The notes below the pieces were generated by a model. The model saw only the letters and a program-made list of their open reading frames with translations, did no database searches and was not told where the DNA came from. A stretch of DNA of 64,000 bases, from contig CM082595.2 of assembly GCA_040954595.2 (NCBI GenBank), forward strand, positions 1,426,001 through 1,490,000, given 5' to 3'. The stretch's first letter is position 1; the number at the start of each line of letters is the position of its first letter. The DNA comes from Balanoglossus misakiensis (Eukaryota > Hemichordata). Below, one piece after another: positions 24,631-37,652 of the stretch. Position numbers and translations under genes: made by a program.

Positions 24631-27600
24631 TCAGGGAAATCGTTTCGATGGCCCCCATGCAACTGGTCCAGATCGGGAACCGGTCTGTGATGGTGTGGCC
24701 ACCAGACTTGGATATTCCTGAGTACTCGCAGTGTCTGGAGGATGGTCCCAGGGTGCTTCACGAACTACAAATCCCATTGGAGGCCCACCATGGGCCTGTG
24801 GATTATTGTGGTTTGGTCGTTTCACATATTTCTGTAACATCTCGTTCTCAGTTATATCTTGCATCTGAAAGAAGCAAGCAAACACCTTATGAGTTGCAGT
24901 CATTATTTCCCAGTACAGAGGTCCACTGCCATACTTTTGTTTCCATGGAAACTTAGTCCAAGTGCTTTTTTCGCAATGTACCAACAACACTTTTTTCTTA
25001 TCAAGTACATTGAAACGCGGTTCCTGTACATGAAATCCTACTTTATATATACATGACTGAAAATGTGCAAAAGGTTGTTCCTTCAAAAACATTTAACTAT
25101 GACTACGATCCAAGACACACACAAGTACTTACATATTCCTCTTCCTGATTGAGCAAACATTCCCTTGCATCATAGCAATTATCTTCAGGTCCCGTAATGG
25201 TCACCAAATCAGGGTCAGGATCGGTTGATCGAGGGAAACGGATATCCACTTTGAAGCTGTCCATGAGCTTGTGAATTGCTCGACCTTTGCCGCCAATCAA
25301 ACGTGGATGCACACGTCTATCAATCTTCACTTCTAGAGTCGTCATATCCTCCTGTAATATAACATATTTGATCATTAACCCTCTCACTACAATGGTTCAG
25401 TCCAAACCTATTGTTCTCTATGGTAAGGTTCAACTTCAACTTTTTCACAAGCAATCTATCATCATGCTTAAAAATTCTTTGTGTATCTTCATAGCATAAG
25501 AGTAATATATTACATCGGAAAACTCTCAAACTTACAGTTGCAGACTTGGTATGACAGCATTGTGAATCTCCCAGTAAAACTACCTGTAATGATAGGCTAA
25601 CAAATTGATTCTCTGAACTCACCAGATCTTGGACTATTTTCAATATTGCATCTCTAGCACCAATTGCCTTGTGTTCATATCCAGTAATGGTTATAGTGTC
25701 TTCATTTTCTCCTCCTTTCTCTGGAAACTGAATGTTCACGTCGTGTTCTTGACGAATTTTCGTGATCACCTGGCCTTTCCTTCCGATGATCTTGGGATGG
25801 TGCACGGGGGCTACCTGTACACTCAGCTTGAAGCTACGCAGCATCTGATGAGAGAGAATACATACATCAAGGTTTTAGTTCTATCTGAAAGTTTTTCCCC
25901 TGGTCATTGGACTTTTTAATAGCTACAGATCCTTCTAAGTATAAGTCCACATAAGAACATACCACTAAACTCTTTCACTGTTGTGATCACCGATACACGA
26001 ATGTGATATTCTCAAGTTAGACGTACGCATAATTACGTACAACTCAAACCTCTCCAACCAGAAATAGAGTGACCTACCCTGTCTTCCTTTTCTTTCTCCA
26101 ACTCTTCCACGCGATTTTGTAGCGCGATTTTGGCTCTTGTTACATTAGCTGGTGGACCAGTCACTCTGATAGCATTGGATTTCTTATCATGTGGAGGAAT
26201 GGCAATGTTTACCTGTGGATTCAAATACACATCATCAGGGTCAGTACAATGCAACAGTGTACTCATTATACACAAATTTTCCTTTGAAGCTCAGACCATT
26301 GTCAACAGATACAACAATAATACAAGACTGAATACTACTCTATGTAGTCGTTGAAATACACAGCAATACTGTTCAAAAGAATTAAACTGATACATTCTTT
26401 GAATTACTAACCAAATGGAGTGTGAAAATAAATTCTATACTTTAAGAATTTGTTTCAACTTACTTCATAATCTTCCATCATCTTTCTAACACCGATACCT
26501 TTCTGTCCGATGATAAAACGATGCAAATCATAAGGGACATCAATCTCTTCACTGATTGGGATCAATGCCTGTCAATCACAAAACATAAATATGTGGTATT
26601 ACTTAGAGGGGGATGGTCGACAATTTCTCAATGCAGTAAACAATTTCTGTGGTTCTGCGGGTAAGGGAGGTTTCATAGAACTTTTTTTCTACAGTACTAG
26701 AGAGCAGATTTTGGCCGAATTAGCAAATGTGCAAAATGATAAAATTCACCAACCAGGAGGGCTTCTTTGGCTCTTTCACAGTTTTCTTTCTTGCCAGTGA
26801 TCAAGATGGTATCACATTTCTTGGGTTTTTCTTCTTCCCCATTTTCAGTGTTTCCATCGCCATTGACAACGGGATCAGCATCAGCGTCACCATTTGCTGT
26901 TCAAGTAACAGAGAAATATCAATCTTTGTGGAATTTTAACATATGATTCTGTCAGCGCAAAAAGGTTGTATCTGAATATTTTCATATTTTTACAGGACAG
27001 TCGAACATCTGATGATGACTCAATCATCTGGCAAACATTATTATAATGTCCATTTTCTTTCTGTCACTATGATACTTACTTTGTTCAACATTTGGATTGC
27101 GATCTGGGAATTTAATTCCAACTTCACATTCAGCCGTCACTCCCTGGACTTTGGAACCTTTCGCTCCCATGACTGTCCTGTGATGAATCTGGGCAATTAT
27201 GCATTCAATAGTCACTTGTGATTCCTGGAGAAATTAAAACAAAAGAATACAATGGTGTTATCAACAATGGCGAATTCAGACAGCACAGCAAATCAAAGAC
27301 ATATTTGAAAAACATATTGTACGGTCTGTTAGAAAATTCACAACACATGAATGTGGTGAATTCAAGTCAAACAAACCACATCACTCTACCTCCTACTATT
27401 ACACGCAAGTAGATGTAAGCTACCAGCATGCCTTTGAAACAGAGGCAAAAATCATCTCAGAGATTCGACAGCTAACACTCGCCAAGAAGAATTTACTTCA
27501 CATAAAGGTAGAGAGCTAAATATTTCTTCTGGTTAGGAGAAATATATATTTTATGTGAGATTACATTGTCAAAGAATGTTAAGAATCACAGAGATTCAAT

Positions 27601-30600
27601 GATCTCACTATATTTCTAGACACTCTCTAGTAGCTCATTGAGAATCTCAGATTCTATTTTTTAAGACACTCTCAAAGCTCATTGATAATCTCGGAGATTC
27701 TATTTGTAGATACTTACCAGTTCACTGACAATCTCTGCTATTCTCCTCTTGGCACCCTCTACACAATCCTTAGCACCTTTTAATGTCACCTTATCACTCT
27801 TGGTTCCACTCCTAGGAAAGCTGACAGTAACGCCACCATAATCATCACCTATCTCTCTCAGTACTTGACCACGTCTTGCAACAAAGTGACGGTGAAACTT
27901 TGGATCGACACTGATTTCACCCTCAGCGATGTCATCCTGTGGGAAAAACAAAACAAAACAAATAAATCACTTTATAGATGCGGTTATGTATTTCACTCAG
28001 GAGTGACAGTTCAACAGAATGTCAGAGGTATTTGTGAGAGTCCTCCGCACAGAGCGAATAATTGTCACATTATTACACTGGTAACACTATGATGTACACA
28101 GCAGTCATTTTAGTTGCTAGAGAAACAATTCTCAATGTCTTTTTGTTGCACTTTTAATACCAAATCTGCCAAACACCTACCAGACTTTTGATGAGTTTTT
28201 CCAGTTCTCCCTTTGCATCATCCACGCACTCCTTTTTACCAATAATTGTGATGAGTTCCTGGTCCTCATCATGGGAAGTTGGGAAGACAATACGCGCTCC
28301 GGTCTTATCCCGGACTTTCCTGATGTTGGCACCTCCTCGACCAATCAGGAATTTATGATACTCTGGCTTGCAATGGAGTTCAGCTGAGAAGCTTGACAAT
28401 GCCTGCAAAGAAAATCAAGAGGAAATGTTGTATTTAACCCTTTCACCACAATGGTTCAGTCCAAACCCATTGTTTTTTATGGTAAGGTTGGACTTCTAAC
28501 GAGGGAACTGGGGGTAAAATGTTATTAATTCAAACATCATATCTTACCCGTTCATTGGCGAGTTCCATCAGTAATTTCTTGGCTTTATCTACATCATCTT
28601 TAGGTCCCCTAATGGTGACTTTATCACTGCCAGATGCCTCGTTAGGAAAGTGGATCATCACTCCACCACACTCCTCCATAATTGACCTCACCAGACGACC
28701 TTTGGCACCGATCAGCGACTGGTGGTACTTGGGTGGAATACTGACCTCCACCTGTGTCACATTGGCCTGAAAATCACACGCACACAAAAACAGTCAAGCA
28801 TGTGAATTTTCTTGTCTTAGTACTGGTTCAAAACAATCTATTGAGGTGTAACTTGAGGTAGGTACACTGTAATTTTAAGGAGCCTGACAATTTTATCATG
28901 AAGGAACTTCTGACAAAGATTTATTAGCCAGCACTTACCAATTCTTTCTGGATTGCCTGTATCTTATCCCTGGCCGATTCCACTTGATCTTTCTTGCCAA
29001 TGATGATAATCATATCACTGTCGCTATCCTCACTTGGAATCTCAATCCTAGTGTCTGTTTCTTCCTTGATCTGTTTATGAAGTCAAAAGGATTACGATGT
29101 GAAAATAATGACAATAAAAGTAGTGCCAATGGCACTGTAGCTACTAATTGTCTTAGACTACTATCGGACAGTGAAGCTACTATGGACATAAAATGCAGAC
29201 ACTACGTCAAAGTATTTGAATGCGAAGTGAAAATATCTAAATAAAATTATCAGTTTCCTGCCAGTAAAGGAAAAACTTTATTAGATTACTTATTTATAAA
29301 CCCACACAATATGTACTGGTAGCTTATTTTTGGATGACATGGATTGGTTCAAAATAGTATACAGATGCTAAAAAAATCATTGATGCACAGCTAAATTAAA
29401 AAGGAGATTTTACTGACCTTACTGATTGTGCTCCCTCCTTTGCCGATGATGTTCTTGTGGAATTTCTTGAAGATTGGAATTTCAATCTTGTAGTTGTTGG
29501 CAACCATTTCAGTGTTCAGTTGCTGCAGAAAACGAAAGCATTTATCCACGTCTTGTCTCGGACCACGAAGTGTTACAACATCGCTCTTTCTTCCTGGATC
29601 TGGGAATGTTATATTCACCTGAAAAATATACAAGACATCATATATCAAAATATATTATGGCAGGTCCATGTATGTACATGTACTGTCCTCGTCATCACCT
29701 GAACGCATGTACAATGACGGTACTTCTGATTGGCTGAAATCACTTGTTTCCTCCCAATCTTCACCCTAGTCCAATCACAGCAACTGTTACATACCTGATT
29801 GAATTTCTCTCTGATCTCTTTGATATTTTCACCCTTGGCACCAATAATAGTTCTGTGGAAGCGCTGTTCAATCAGGATATCTCTGGACTTTTCGTTTTCC
29901 ATTTTGTGGACCAACTCCAGAAGTTCTGTCTTGGCCTGGTCTACGCCTTTGGGACTCCCCTCAATACGAATTGTGCGACTTACATCATCTTCTCCGGGTA
30001 TGTGGATAGACACACCAGTTTCTGCCTTGATACGGGACACTGTAACAATACAACGACCCGAAGTAAATATCACAATGTACCAATCCTCAAAATCCAGAAT
30101 TCACTTTAAATTCATCAATTCTGAACTGGGAGACACTGTGTGTGTGTTTCCGTGCATGTGTGTGCACGTATGTGTGTACATACCATTAGATCCACTCTTT
30201 CCAATGATGTGTCGATGATACTTGGGATCCACTTGAATCTCAGCGAAGACAAATCTTTCTTGTAAATCCTTAGCAATATCGTCCAATGCTTTGCTTGCTT
30301 GGTTAACTTCTTCAGGTGGTCCTTCCACCGAAATGGTATCTTTACCATCTTCAAATTCAATATGTACTCGTGGCAGTTCTTGTGTAATGCTTTTGATATT
30401 CTGTCCTCGTCTTCCGATGATGAATTTGTGCAACCATGCTGGTGCCTTCACCTCAGAGATCACTATACTATTTGCCTGAAATAAATCAAGAATTATTTTA
30501 GAATAAAAAGTTGCATCAACCATTTGTCAATTGACTGATAATGGTGGCAATGAGTTAAACTGAATCATATGCTCAACTTGTGACTGTCACATGATTGATG

Positions 30601-32644
30601 AATTTGTCCACATGACTCAGGCATGGGGTACGTAACATCATCACATGCACGTTGCATGCATACCCAGTAGTAATCCCAAAGTATTCTACGCTACTGAACT
30701 TAATACACAACAGGAAAACCAGTTTTTGATTTACCTTAGCATAAACCTGCGTAATAGCTGGCCCTAGTTTGTCTTGTTCACCTCTTAGAGTAATAGTTTC
30801 TGATGAGCTTTCCGATGGTGGCAGTTCCACAGATACTCCAGTTGTTGCTAAGATCTCCTGGATGTTGTTGCCACGGGGACCAATTACGTACTTGTGTTGA
30901 GATTTCCGTACTTCTAATGAAACTGTAGTTGTCTTCCTCTTCTGCAAATTTACAAGAACATAATTCTCAGTATTGTCAACTTGTTATGAGTACCAATTTT
31001 ATAGGAGCAGAATTTTCTCTTGTTCTGGACTGTTCTATTTTTAGCCCAGTGATTCTATTTTGATTACTTTAAACAAGACTCGTCTCTCCTCAATTTGATT
31101 GGTGTTGCATTTTTCCAATAATACTAATGTTATAGATATTTACCTTGTCTTCATAAGTTTTCATGATTGATTGTATAGCTTTCAAGACCCCTTCTTTTTC
31201 ACCAGAAACAACAATTTCATCTTTTTGAACACTGGGAGGCGGTACATGGATCTTAGCACCTGTCATTTCCATCAGTTCTTGGACATTTTTCCCTGTAGGT
31301 CCCATGATGAAGGGATGGTACACCTTTTCCACTTTGAGACGTTCAAAGGCCAATTTGGACTGCAAGAGAAGACCGTCAGTTTTTATGAGACAATCTGAAT
31401 GAATGAATGAATGAATGAATGAATGAATGAATGAATGAATGAATGAACGAATGAATGAACTTTATCTGTATGTTGCAAGTCATTTTTGGTCCATTATGCA
31501 TGCAAGAAATTCTTTGTATTGTTCTAGCTTATTGGTACTGACGTAAAATAATGAAAATGTTATTAAATGAAATTAACAAAACTTGGCAATAATATGGTCG
31601 TTTATTTCTACAACTTACCTGTTCCTCTGAAATGAGTTGTATTTCATGTTTGGCTTTCTCAATACCCTCCTTTGTTCCAATGATGCGAATCTGGTCTGAG
31701 TTGTCTTCTGAGCGTGGGACGTTAATCTTCGTCGAGGTTATCAATTCCAGATCTCTCAGCTTGGATCCTCCTTTTCCAAGTAAGAAACGGTGATGTTCCT
31801 TGGGAATGGGAAGCGTGACGTTGGCTTGGGTTTGGAGTTTGGAGATGACCTCACGTCTGGCCTGCATCACTGCATCAGTCTTTCCAGTTACCATAATGGT
31901 AAGACTTTGGTCCTTAGACATGCTCATTTCAATGTGGGTGCCTGTAATACACAATAACATCAAATGCTGATGTAAGTACATGTATAAACAAAAAAACCTG
32001 ATAGGTGCCAACAACTGTCATTTCAGGTCTAATAGTTTGTCAAGTAAGGGCAAAGATGTTTGAGTTATTCACCTGTTTTCTGCATGATGTCATAACATAT
32101 CTTATTGGATTGTTCCGCCTCACCAAATCGTTGTTCGTTCGTGAAGTCACGGTAGCGTCTTTCTTCCAAGGGAACATGAAACACCTGAGAGACAAAAAGA
32201 ATACTGATGGTAAATAAAATGCATTTGAATGTAGGTTTGATTTCTCAACAATCATGGGACAATTACATATATATTTTTGCAAATAAGCCCTCTCAGAAAT
32301 TTCTGTGATAACTGAATATGAGGAATCGAAGTTTGAAAAGATGAACAGTTGATGGAATATTCAGGACTGACCTGAGTGACTGTGGAAGACCTAACAGCCA
32401 TCTTGGTTGGATAGGACACACCCTGGCCTGGTGGTACTCTAACTGAAGCGGCAACAATCTCAGCAGTAGTCATTGCAGAGCTGGTGTTAACAGCTCCGGC
32501 GTGTGATGTCAAAGCGGTCGGTAGTGGAGGGAAAGCTTCTGCGTAGGTTGGCTGATACGCCTGGTCATCCACAGTCTCTTTGGTTTCCATGCCAACAAAG
32601 TCTGCACTTGCACTCCCAGTGCTGTTTACAATATCCGAATCCAT
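24631..32644 (-). CDS. HDLBP: vigilin (high-density lipoprotein-binding protein), multi-KH RNA-binding protein
   Basis: Vigilin binds RNA through many KH domains and acts on mRNA translation and stability at ribosomes and the ER; nuclear, heterochromatin-linked roles are also known. I rebuilt 19 coding exons, written high to low: 32644-32372, 32184-32073, 31941-31619, 31359-31144, 30941-30735, 30475-30184, 30039-29795, 29618-29418, 29070-28939, 28766-28548, 28402-28181, 27936-27718, 27224-27080, 26896-26754, 26568-26464, 26212-26078, 25844-25623, 25351-25133, 24864-24631. All phases join to one frame of 1,287 residues, against about 1,268 in human. Fourteen GXXG loops are visible, e.g. GKGG (exon 3), GRRG and GKSG (exon 6), GRKG (exon 17), GGKG (exon 18). 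The variant VARRGQV in exon 12 corresponds to VIRRGQV in human vigilin. The C-terminus keeps the RGFVVRDAPW-like motif as MGFVVREAPW and ends near WGPSKR. Exon 14 has a weak donor (GTTGGT) and an acidic loop inserted inside a KH domain. Confidence 0.96.
25375..25441. mobile_element. TTAACCC-family mini-element, truncated copy
   Basis: Matches the first two thirds of the 23,576 element (TTAACCCTCTCACTACAATGG) and then breaks off. It lies in the vigilin intron between exons 17 and 18, 23 bp from the exon 18 acceptor side. Confidence 0.5.
27617..27710. repeat. 47-bp tandem duplication in vigilin intron
   Basis: Two adjacent diverged copies of about 47 bp starting TAGACACTCTC and ending GATTCTATTT, immediately beside the splice donor of vigilin exon 12. 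Confidence 0.5.
28434..28528. mobile_element. TTAACCC-family mini-element, vigilin intron copy
   Basis: About 95 bp, from TTAACCCTTTCACC to a worn right end (GGGTAAAATGTTATTAA). It lies between vigilin exons 10 and 11 and ends 19 bp from the splice donor of exon 10. Confidence 0.6.
31396..31460. repeat. (GAAT)n microsatellite
   Basis: About 16 copies of GAAT with a single interruption (GAAC) near the end, in the vigilin intron between exons 3 and 4. Confidence 0.95.
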
Positions 32645-32665
32645 AGTCGGTTTCCGGGGTCAAGT
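32645..32665 (-). other. vigilin 5' UTR portion of first coding exon
   Basis: A splice acceptor (CTGTCAG) at 32,666 on the minus strand leaves 21 bases of 5' UTR before the ATG at 32,644. This implies at least one upstream non-coding exon. Confidence 0.6.
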
Positions 32666-34941
32666 CTGACAGTACCACTATTTATAAAGAAAACAAGTGT
32701 ATCTCTAGTTCAGTTCATGGGACATTCATCACTGAATGGAACATTGGTATATGATCTGGGAACCCTGGTAACATGTCTGCTACCCATTGCTATAAATGAA
32801 TTGATACAAATCAACCCTTTAAAATGATGAGGGAACCTTAGAATATTCACCAGCGTACCGCCCTAAAAAACCGCAATGATTTTCACCAAAATACAGCTAC
32901 GTTTCATTTTATGTGAAATCCAGTTCAACACCATCAACTTTGATAACACTGAGGGTTGGAACTACTTTAACCGAAGTCCACATTAGGTTGCTGCATATGG
33001 CAGACCAATGCCAACCATTGTATGCAAATTCCACACCCCAACGTAAACAATTCACCCAAGGGCAGAAACTGGCACAGCAGATGAAAAAAATCTCCAAAAG
33101 TTGCATTTTCTCCAAACATTAGCATTCTTCAACATTCCTTTTTGAAGTAAATCTACGAGTAAGTAATGATTAGAAGATTTAATATGGTATGGCACTAAGC
33201 TGATACATGCAGATTTACTGTGGGTCACCTTGGCAGTCAAAAGATCATCAGTAGTTATAGTACTAAAGAACATACTGATAAGATTAGAATGTTCATCTCA
33301 GAGAGTTGACCAGACACAGTTTTATGTTGGATTCTGATTGACTATATTCTGACTCAGGAATATAATATTAAAACAAAAATTTATGTTGAAAATTTCCTGT
33401 AGTCATTATCAGCAGTGACGTTGCCATGACATCACCAATTTCTGACATTCTGTATGGAATGTCACCATGACAACATGGAATGTTTCCATGACAACATATC
33501 CAATGCGTATATGAATTCACTGCCATAATACCGAATTGTAGATTTCATTTAAATAGTGTAATACTGCTAATCTTGACAAGTTGTATACAATCAAAAAAGG
33601 AAGGTTTGCACAGAAAAGGAACAAACACACACAGAAAAGCTTTAATGGCTCAAGTTTTACAGGGCCATGGATAATTAGAAAAAAATGAACATGAAACAAA
33701 CATCACATTGATTCACTAATCACCACAATTGACAAATTTCTCTATTTCACTCAGAATCTCAATTCCCCATTCCAAGCTTCAAGAGGGAAATGTTTTCTAA
33801 AAGTAAATTCTTACAAAGGAGACTTCATGCTGTTAACACTACAACCATGACTTAACATTCCAATCAAGTAGCTCTATCAGATCACACTGGGGAGCCAAAG
33901 GAATTTCCATCATCTCAGATGTATAAATACCAAAGCATGTGAATTTAGAAGTTTTCTATGATTTAACACAGTTTCTTTAAACAAACTCTGCATTTTCCAG
34001 TATTACAGTTCTATTTTTAGTGACGTCGATTTTTTCTGAGTCAAGAACAATCTTTTGGCTTCTCAAATAATTTAGATCAATTAAGTGTTTACCATATTGC
34101 TTTCATAAAAATTACTACTTTAAATTATTTCAAGTCCATCATAGACGATAGATAACATATAATTGTTTTCCTTCAAAGATAATTCTCAATTATCCATGGC
34201 AAATCATTCTGGTTTAGACCACAGTAGAATTATCTCATAGCTCTGGAGTGGATAAAAATATAAATGACCAGGTCAGGCTGGGAATTTTTTTTGAGTTTTA
34301 CAGACCTGCCCTGGCAGCAACAGATAAAATCAGACAGTTGGTTATTTAGTGACCTGACAATACCTTTTACACCCTTCATGAATATGACGATCGCAAATAT
34401 TGCCGTTAATTCCCCCCCCCCCCCCCCCAGCTGATCTGCAAGTGTGACGAAGCCAAAACCAACATTACCATAAGTGACACGTGTGTGTTTCCCACTGTCC
34501 CCATGTCCATATCAGTATCATGAAATGGCTGCCAACATAATCAACAAATCGGACCACTATGTGAACCCAACTGATGGCCAAAATACGAGCCGGTATCCAG
34601 ATATTATATATAATACGTTCTTCCCGTCTAAAACTTTCAAGTAGTTCCATTTGACGGAACAATTTTCGCCGGAAGTATCAAAACTTTGATCATGTCTGGG
34701 AGTACATGTACATAGGTCGCAGCAGTGCGTTTTAACAGATGTTCAGATAGTCACAAAACTACGACGCAACGCGATCGTATGGGTTGACTGTCTCTACGGA
34801 GTATTAAAGACATACCTCGGGCCCCAGCTGATATCGTGATATAGTCCTTATATATATTTGGTTTAGTCCCGAAAAGTACCAATTCCTTGGGTAAGTTGGG
34901 GAGGGGTTCAAAATTTGCGATAACTACGAATCGGTACTCAC
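32666..34941 (-). other. vigilin intron 1 (inferred)
   Basis: No exon or recognisable element was found beyond short direct repeats near 33,420-33,510 (CCATGACAACAT repeated) and the poly(C) run at 34,412. Confidence 0.4.
34412..34428. repeat. poly(C) run
   Basis: Seventeen C in a row inside vigilin intron 1. The length may be imprecise, as such runs are hard to sequence. Confidence 0.9.
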
Positions 34942-35150
34942 ACGAATGGCGCTGTTAGCCGTAAAGTCCGTCCAAGAAATGAAGCTAGATTCTTCAGAGC
35001 TCCAGAGTGGCTGATAATCAGTCTGAAAAAATCGAAAATTTCTGTTAGTTTTGTTGTCAGCGTCGTGAAATCACAAAAATCTGGTGAAAACACACGTAGC
35101 TCGCCACGTACCACGGACAAAGAAATATAATGGAAGTCCACGAATTTCCC
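34942..35150 (-). other. probable non-coding first exon of vigilin
   Basis: The minus strand has a strong donor (GTGAGTA) right after ...CCATTCGT at 34,942. Upstream of this sequence lies a CCAAT box. The right-hand end (transcription start) is a guess. Joining this donor to the acceptor at 32,665 gives a 2.3-kb first intron. No other gene nearby runs on this strand, so vigilin is the likely owner. Confidence 0.4.
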
Positions 35151-35208
35151 GTGTATTTTGAGATATCCTTCCGCACGGCGCAGATTTCTGCAAAAAAGAC
35201 CCTCGGCG

Positions 35209-35215
35209 ATTGGTT
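35209..35215 (-). promoter_or_regulatory. CCAAT box, putative vigilin promoter
   Basis: On the minus strand this reads AACCAAT, about 60-100 bp upstream of the presumed first exon. Position and orientation fit a core-promoter CCAAT element, but no TATA box is apparent. This is inference only. Confidence 0.3.
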
Positions 35216-36864
35216 AATTTTGGGAAGCTATCGGATTTCGTCATACTCAGCCCAATGACAAATCACTTCATATAATACCATCACCGAAAAACTTCTCGAT
35301 ATTTACAAGAGCGCATAATACAAAAATAAAACAGAGAATGGTTAATATAGGGACCTGTATCATTAAATATGATTGCGACTTTGTCAACGATCTCCCCAAA
35401 TGATATCATATTCATTTTAAGCGGGTTTCTTTTATTGCGCGTAGTAATTTTAGGGCTTCCTGAAGGCTGGGTTCAAAGGTCACGCAAGAGGGTTCTATCA
35501 GCTGAAACGTGTCACCTAATCAATTACAATACGCATTGTATTGGAAAGGACCCGTGTCCTAGGGTTTGGCCGGAAGTATAAACCGACAAAGTACGACTGC
35601 GTTCTTGCAGGTTGCCGGTTACACGAAGGTCAAACGCTGCAATCGACACAGCTGGTCACTTGGTGTCTGCAATCGACATAGATCTGTGGTACACATCCAT
35701 ATGTAAAATGGCACAGTGAATAACTGTTGGCACGAAACTCGCCCCAACTGTTAACAGACATTGCATATTGTCTATTTGTGATGCTTTAGACACGATCGTG
35801 GCAACCCAACTCTTATTAATAAATTTACAATACATGTATGATTGGCTGATACTCCCATTAGCAAACAGGTAGAAACTGACAAGGACTGATCGACTGTTCA
35901 TTATTTTGAAGCATCACAGCACGAGGGCGCTGCATACTTAGTATATCCCGTCATGGTTACGGACACGATTTATATCGTGCAAATGCAACGATCGTCAAAA
36001 AGCTATAAAAAACTGCAAATGACAAAAAGTTTCACACTGATCTAACCTGTCTAACTTGAGAGATCAGTGCGTATATATACGTATCGCGCAGTTTCTGCGC
36101 GTATTAGATGTTGATTTCTGAAATGTACATCACATGTACAGATCCTACTTGATGCGAGATCCCTGGATACGATTACGAAATGTCGTACGTACTTCCATCA
36201 TTTGCAAGATATTCTTTAAGACTGACAATAAAATTCCCTTTTTTTTTTTTCATGTTTGATATAAAATCCGCATTATCTGCGAAGTGTGTTTTAAAAACCT
36301 TTTGGCCTATCTGACATGCCTTGATGTTTGTACTTTAAGACATGCATTTCTATATTTATTGACAATAAAACTTTTTATTGATATTAAGGAAACAAAAGGT
36401 CAGCTGGGCATTGCATACATTAAAGCAGATCACGTTAGACGAGTCACCAGACACAACGTATAGACAGAAGTGAGCCATACCACTTTATTATCTAATCTAT
36501 GAAAGTCTGACACAAGGAATAGAAGGTGAGTGTTCACTCGCTGATCGGTTTATACTGTACATCAAATGTGCACCTAGATGATAACATGATCATTTTATTT
36601 TTCCAAATCTTGATTTTTTTGTCTGCGCGATATCGCTTCCGTCCAGGCCTAGTCGTAGGCCTAGTAATAAGTAATTTATTTATTGACACTTCGCTGCGCT
36701 GCAGTGTTCTGATACAGAAAAAAAAAAATTAGTTTTTGGTACAAAAGTGAAACATGCCCTTATTCCGCGATTCTTACACAAACGATTGATATAATGGATG
36801 TATTTCAAACACTTAATTCAATTCCAAATCAAATGCGTTCGTAAATTTCGCTACACATAGAAAG
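35216..36864. other. intergenic region between vigilin and NPL promoters
   Basis: Head-to-head spacing between two genes. I see no coding region. CpG is more frequent here than in the rest of the window, as expected near promoters. Confidence 0.5.
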
Positions 36865-36951
36865 CACGTGACCATTGTATGTTGACACACATACTGTATA
36901 CGCCCCCCTGATATCAACGTTGTCTTTGGATCACATGAAAAATCACGTGAC
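36865..36951. promoter_or_regulatory. two CACGTGAC E-boxes upstream of NPL
   Basis: CACGTGAC occurs at 36,865-36,872 and 36,944-36,951, the second as TCACGTGAC. This matches most of the CLEAR/E-box consensus GTCACGTGAC bound by TFEB/MITF-type bHLH-Zip factors. The sites lie about 200 and 280 bp before the donor of the presumed NPL first exon, a fitting place for promoter elements. Function is inferred. Confidence 0.4.
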
Positions 36952-37019
36952 AATAACAATGTACGTTCGATCCAGCGTCAATTGCATTTCCGGTCTTTGT
37001 ATGTAATCTACGTCAGGCA

Positions 37020-37146
37020 ATATTTTCTAGTCAGACGAAATCGCGAAAGAGACGACGCAACGTTATATATGAACCGATCTGCTATTGATTATTGTGTGTG
37101 TTTCAATACTGTCTAATTTAGTAAATCTCTTGGTGCCGGATTGTAG
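37020..37146 (+). other. probable non-coding first exon of NPL
   Basis: A donor, GTAAGT, at 37,147 follows GGATTGTAG. An acceptor at 37,606 (TTTCCAG) opens the exon with the ATG, leaving 46 bases of 5' UTR there. The 5' border is a rough estimate. Confidence 0.4.
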
Positions 37147-37652
37147 GTAAGTATTTTGCCGACGCGCGTATGGGGGTACACGTATACACGTGTGTGTAGT
37201 GGACCAGTGCAGTGCAGGTCCCCCGGGCTATACACTGGCCTTGGTGGCGCGGTGGGGTAGTTTAAATATCACGGTCACTTGCGGATGGACCGTGTTTCTA
37301 TTTTTTTTAGATCGTCTCGCGATCATCTGATAACGCAGTCGCGACTGCGTCTGGAAATGTCAATTTCATGATATCGACATTATAATGTAAGGAACCGGCC
37401 CGCGCGCGCGCGCTTGATTGACCGCAGCTGCTGCGGACATTGTTGTTGTCCTTGACATTGAAATTTGAACTCGTTCGGGGCAATGATGTATTCTCTTTGT
37501 GTACATCCATCCCTGCAGCCGAGAAGTAAAAAAAAAAGAGTTATAATAGAGGAGAAATATTGGTTTCTTTTGAATATTTTTTTTATTCATTTTATTTTAT
37601 TTCCAGGTTTAAGATTTTGTTGTTTCCAAGTGCGCCAAAGAAGTGAGATTTG

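Noticed and set aside
24597-24956. 119-codon plus-strand frame
   Set aside because: It is opposite to the last vigilin exon, whose minus-strand product matches the family C-terminus.
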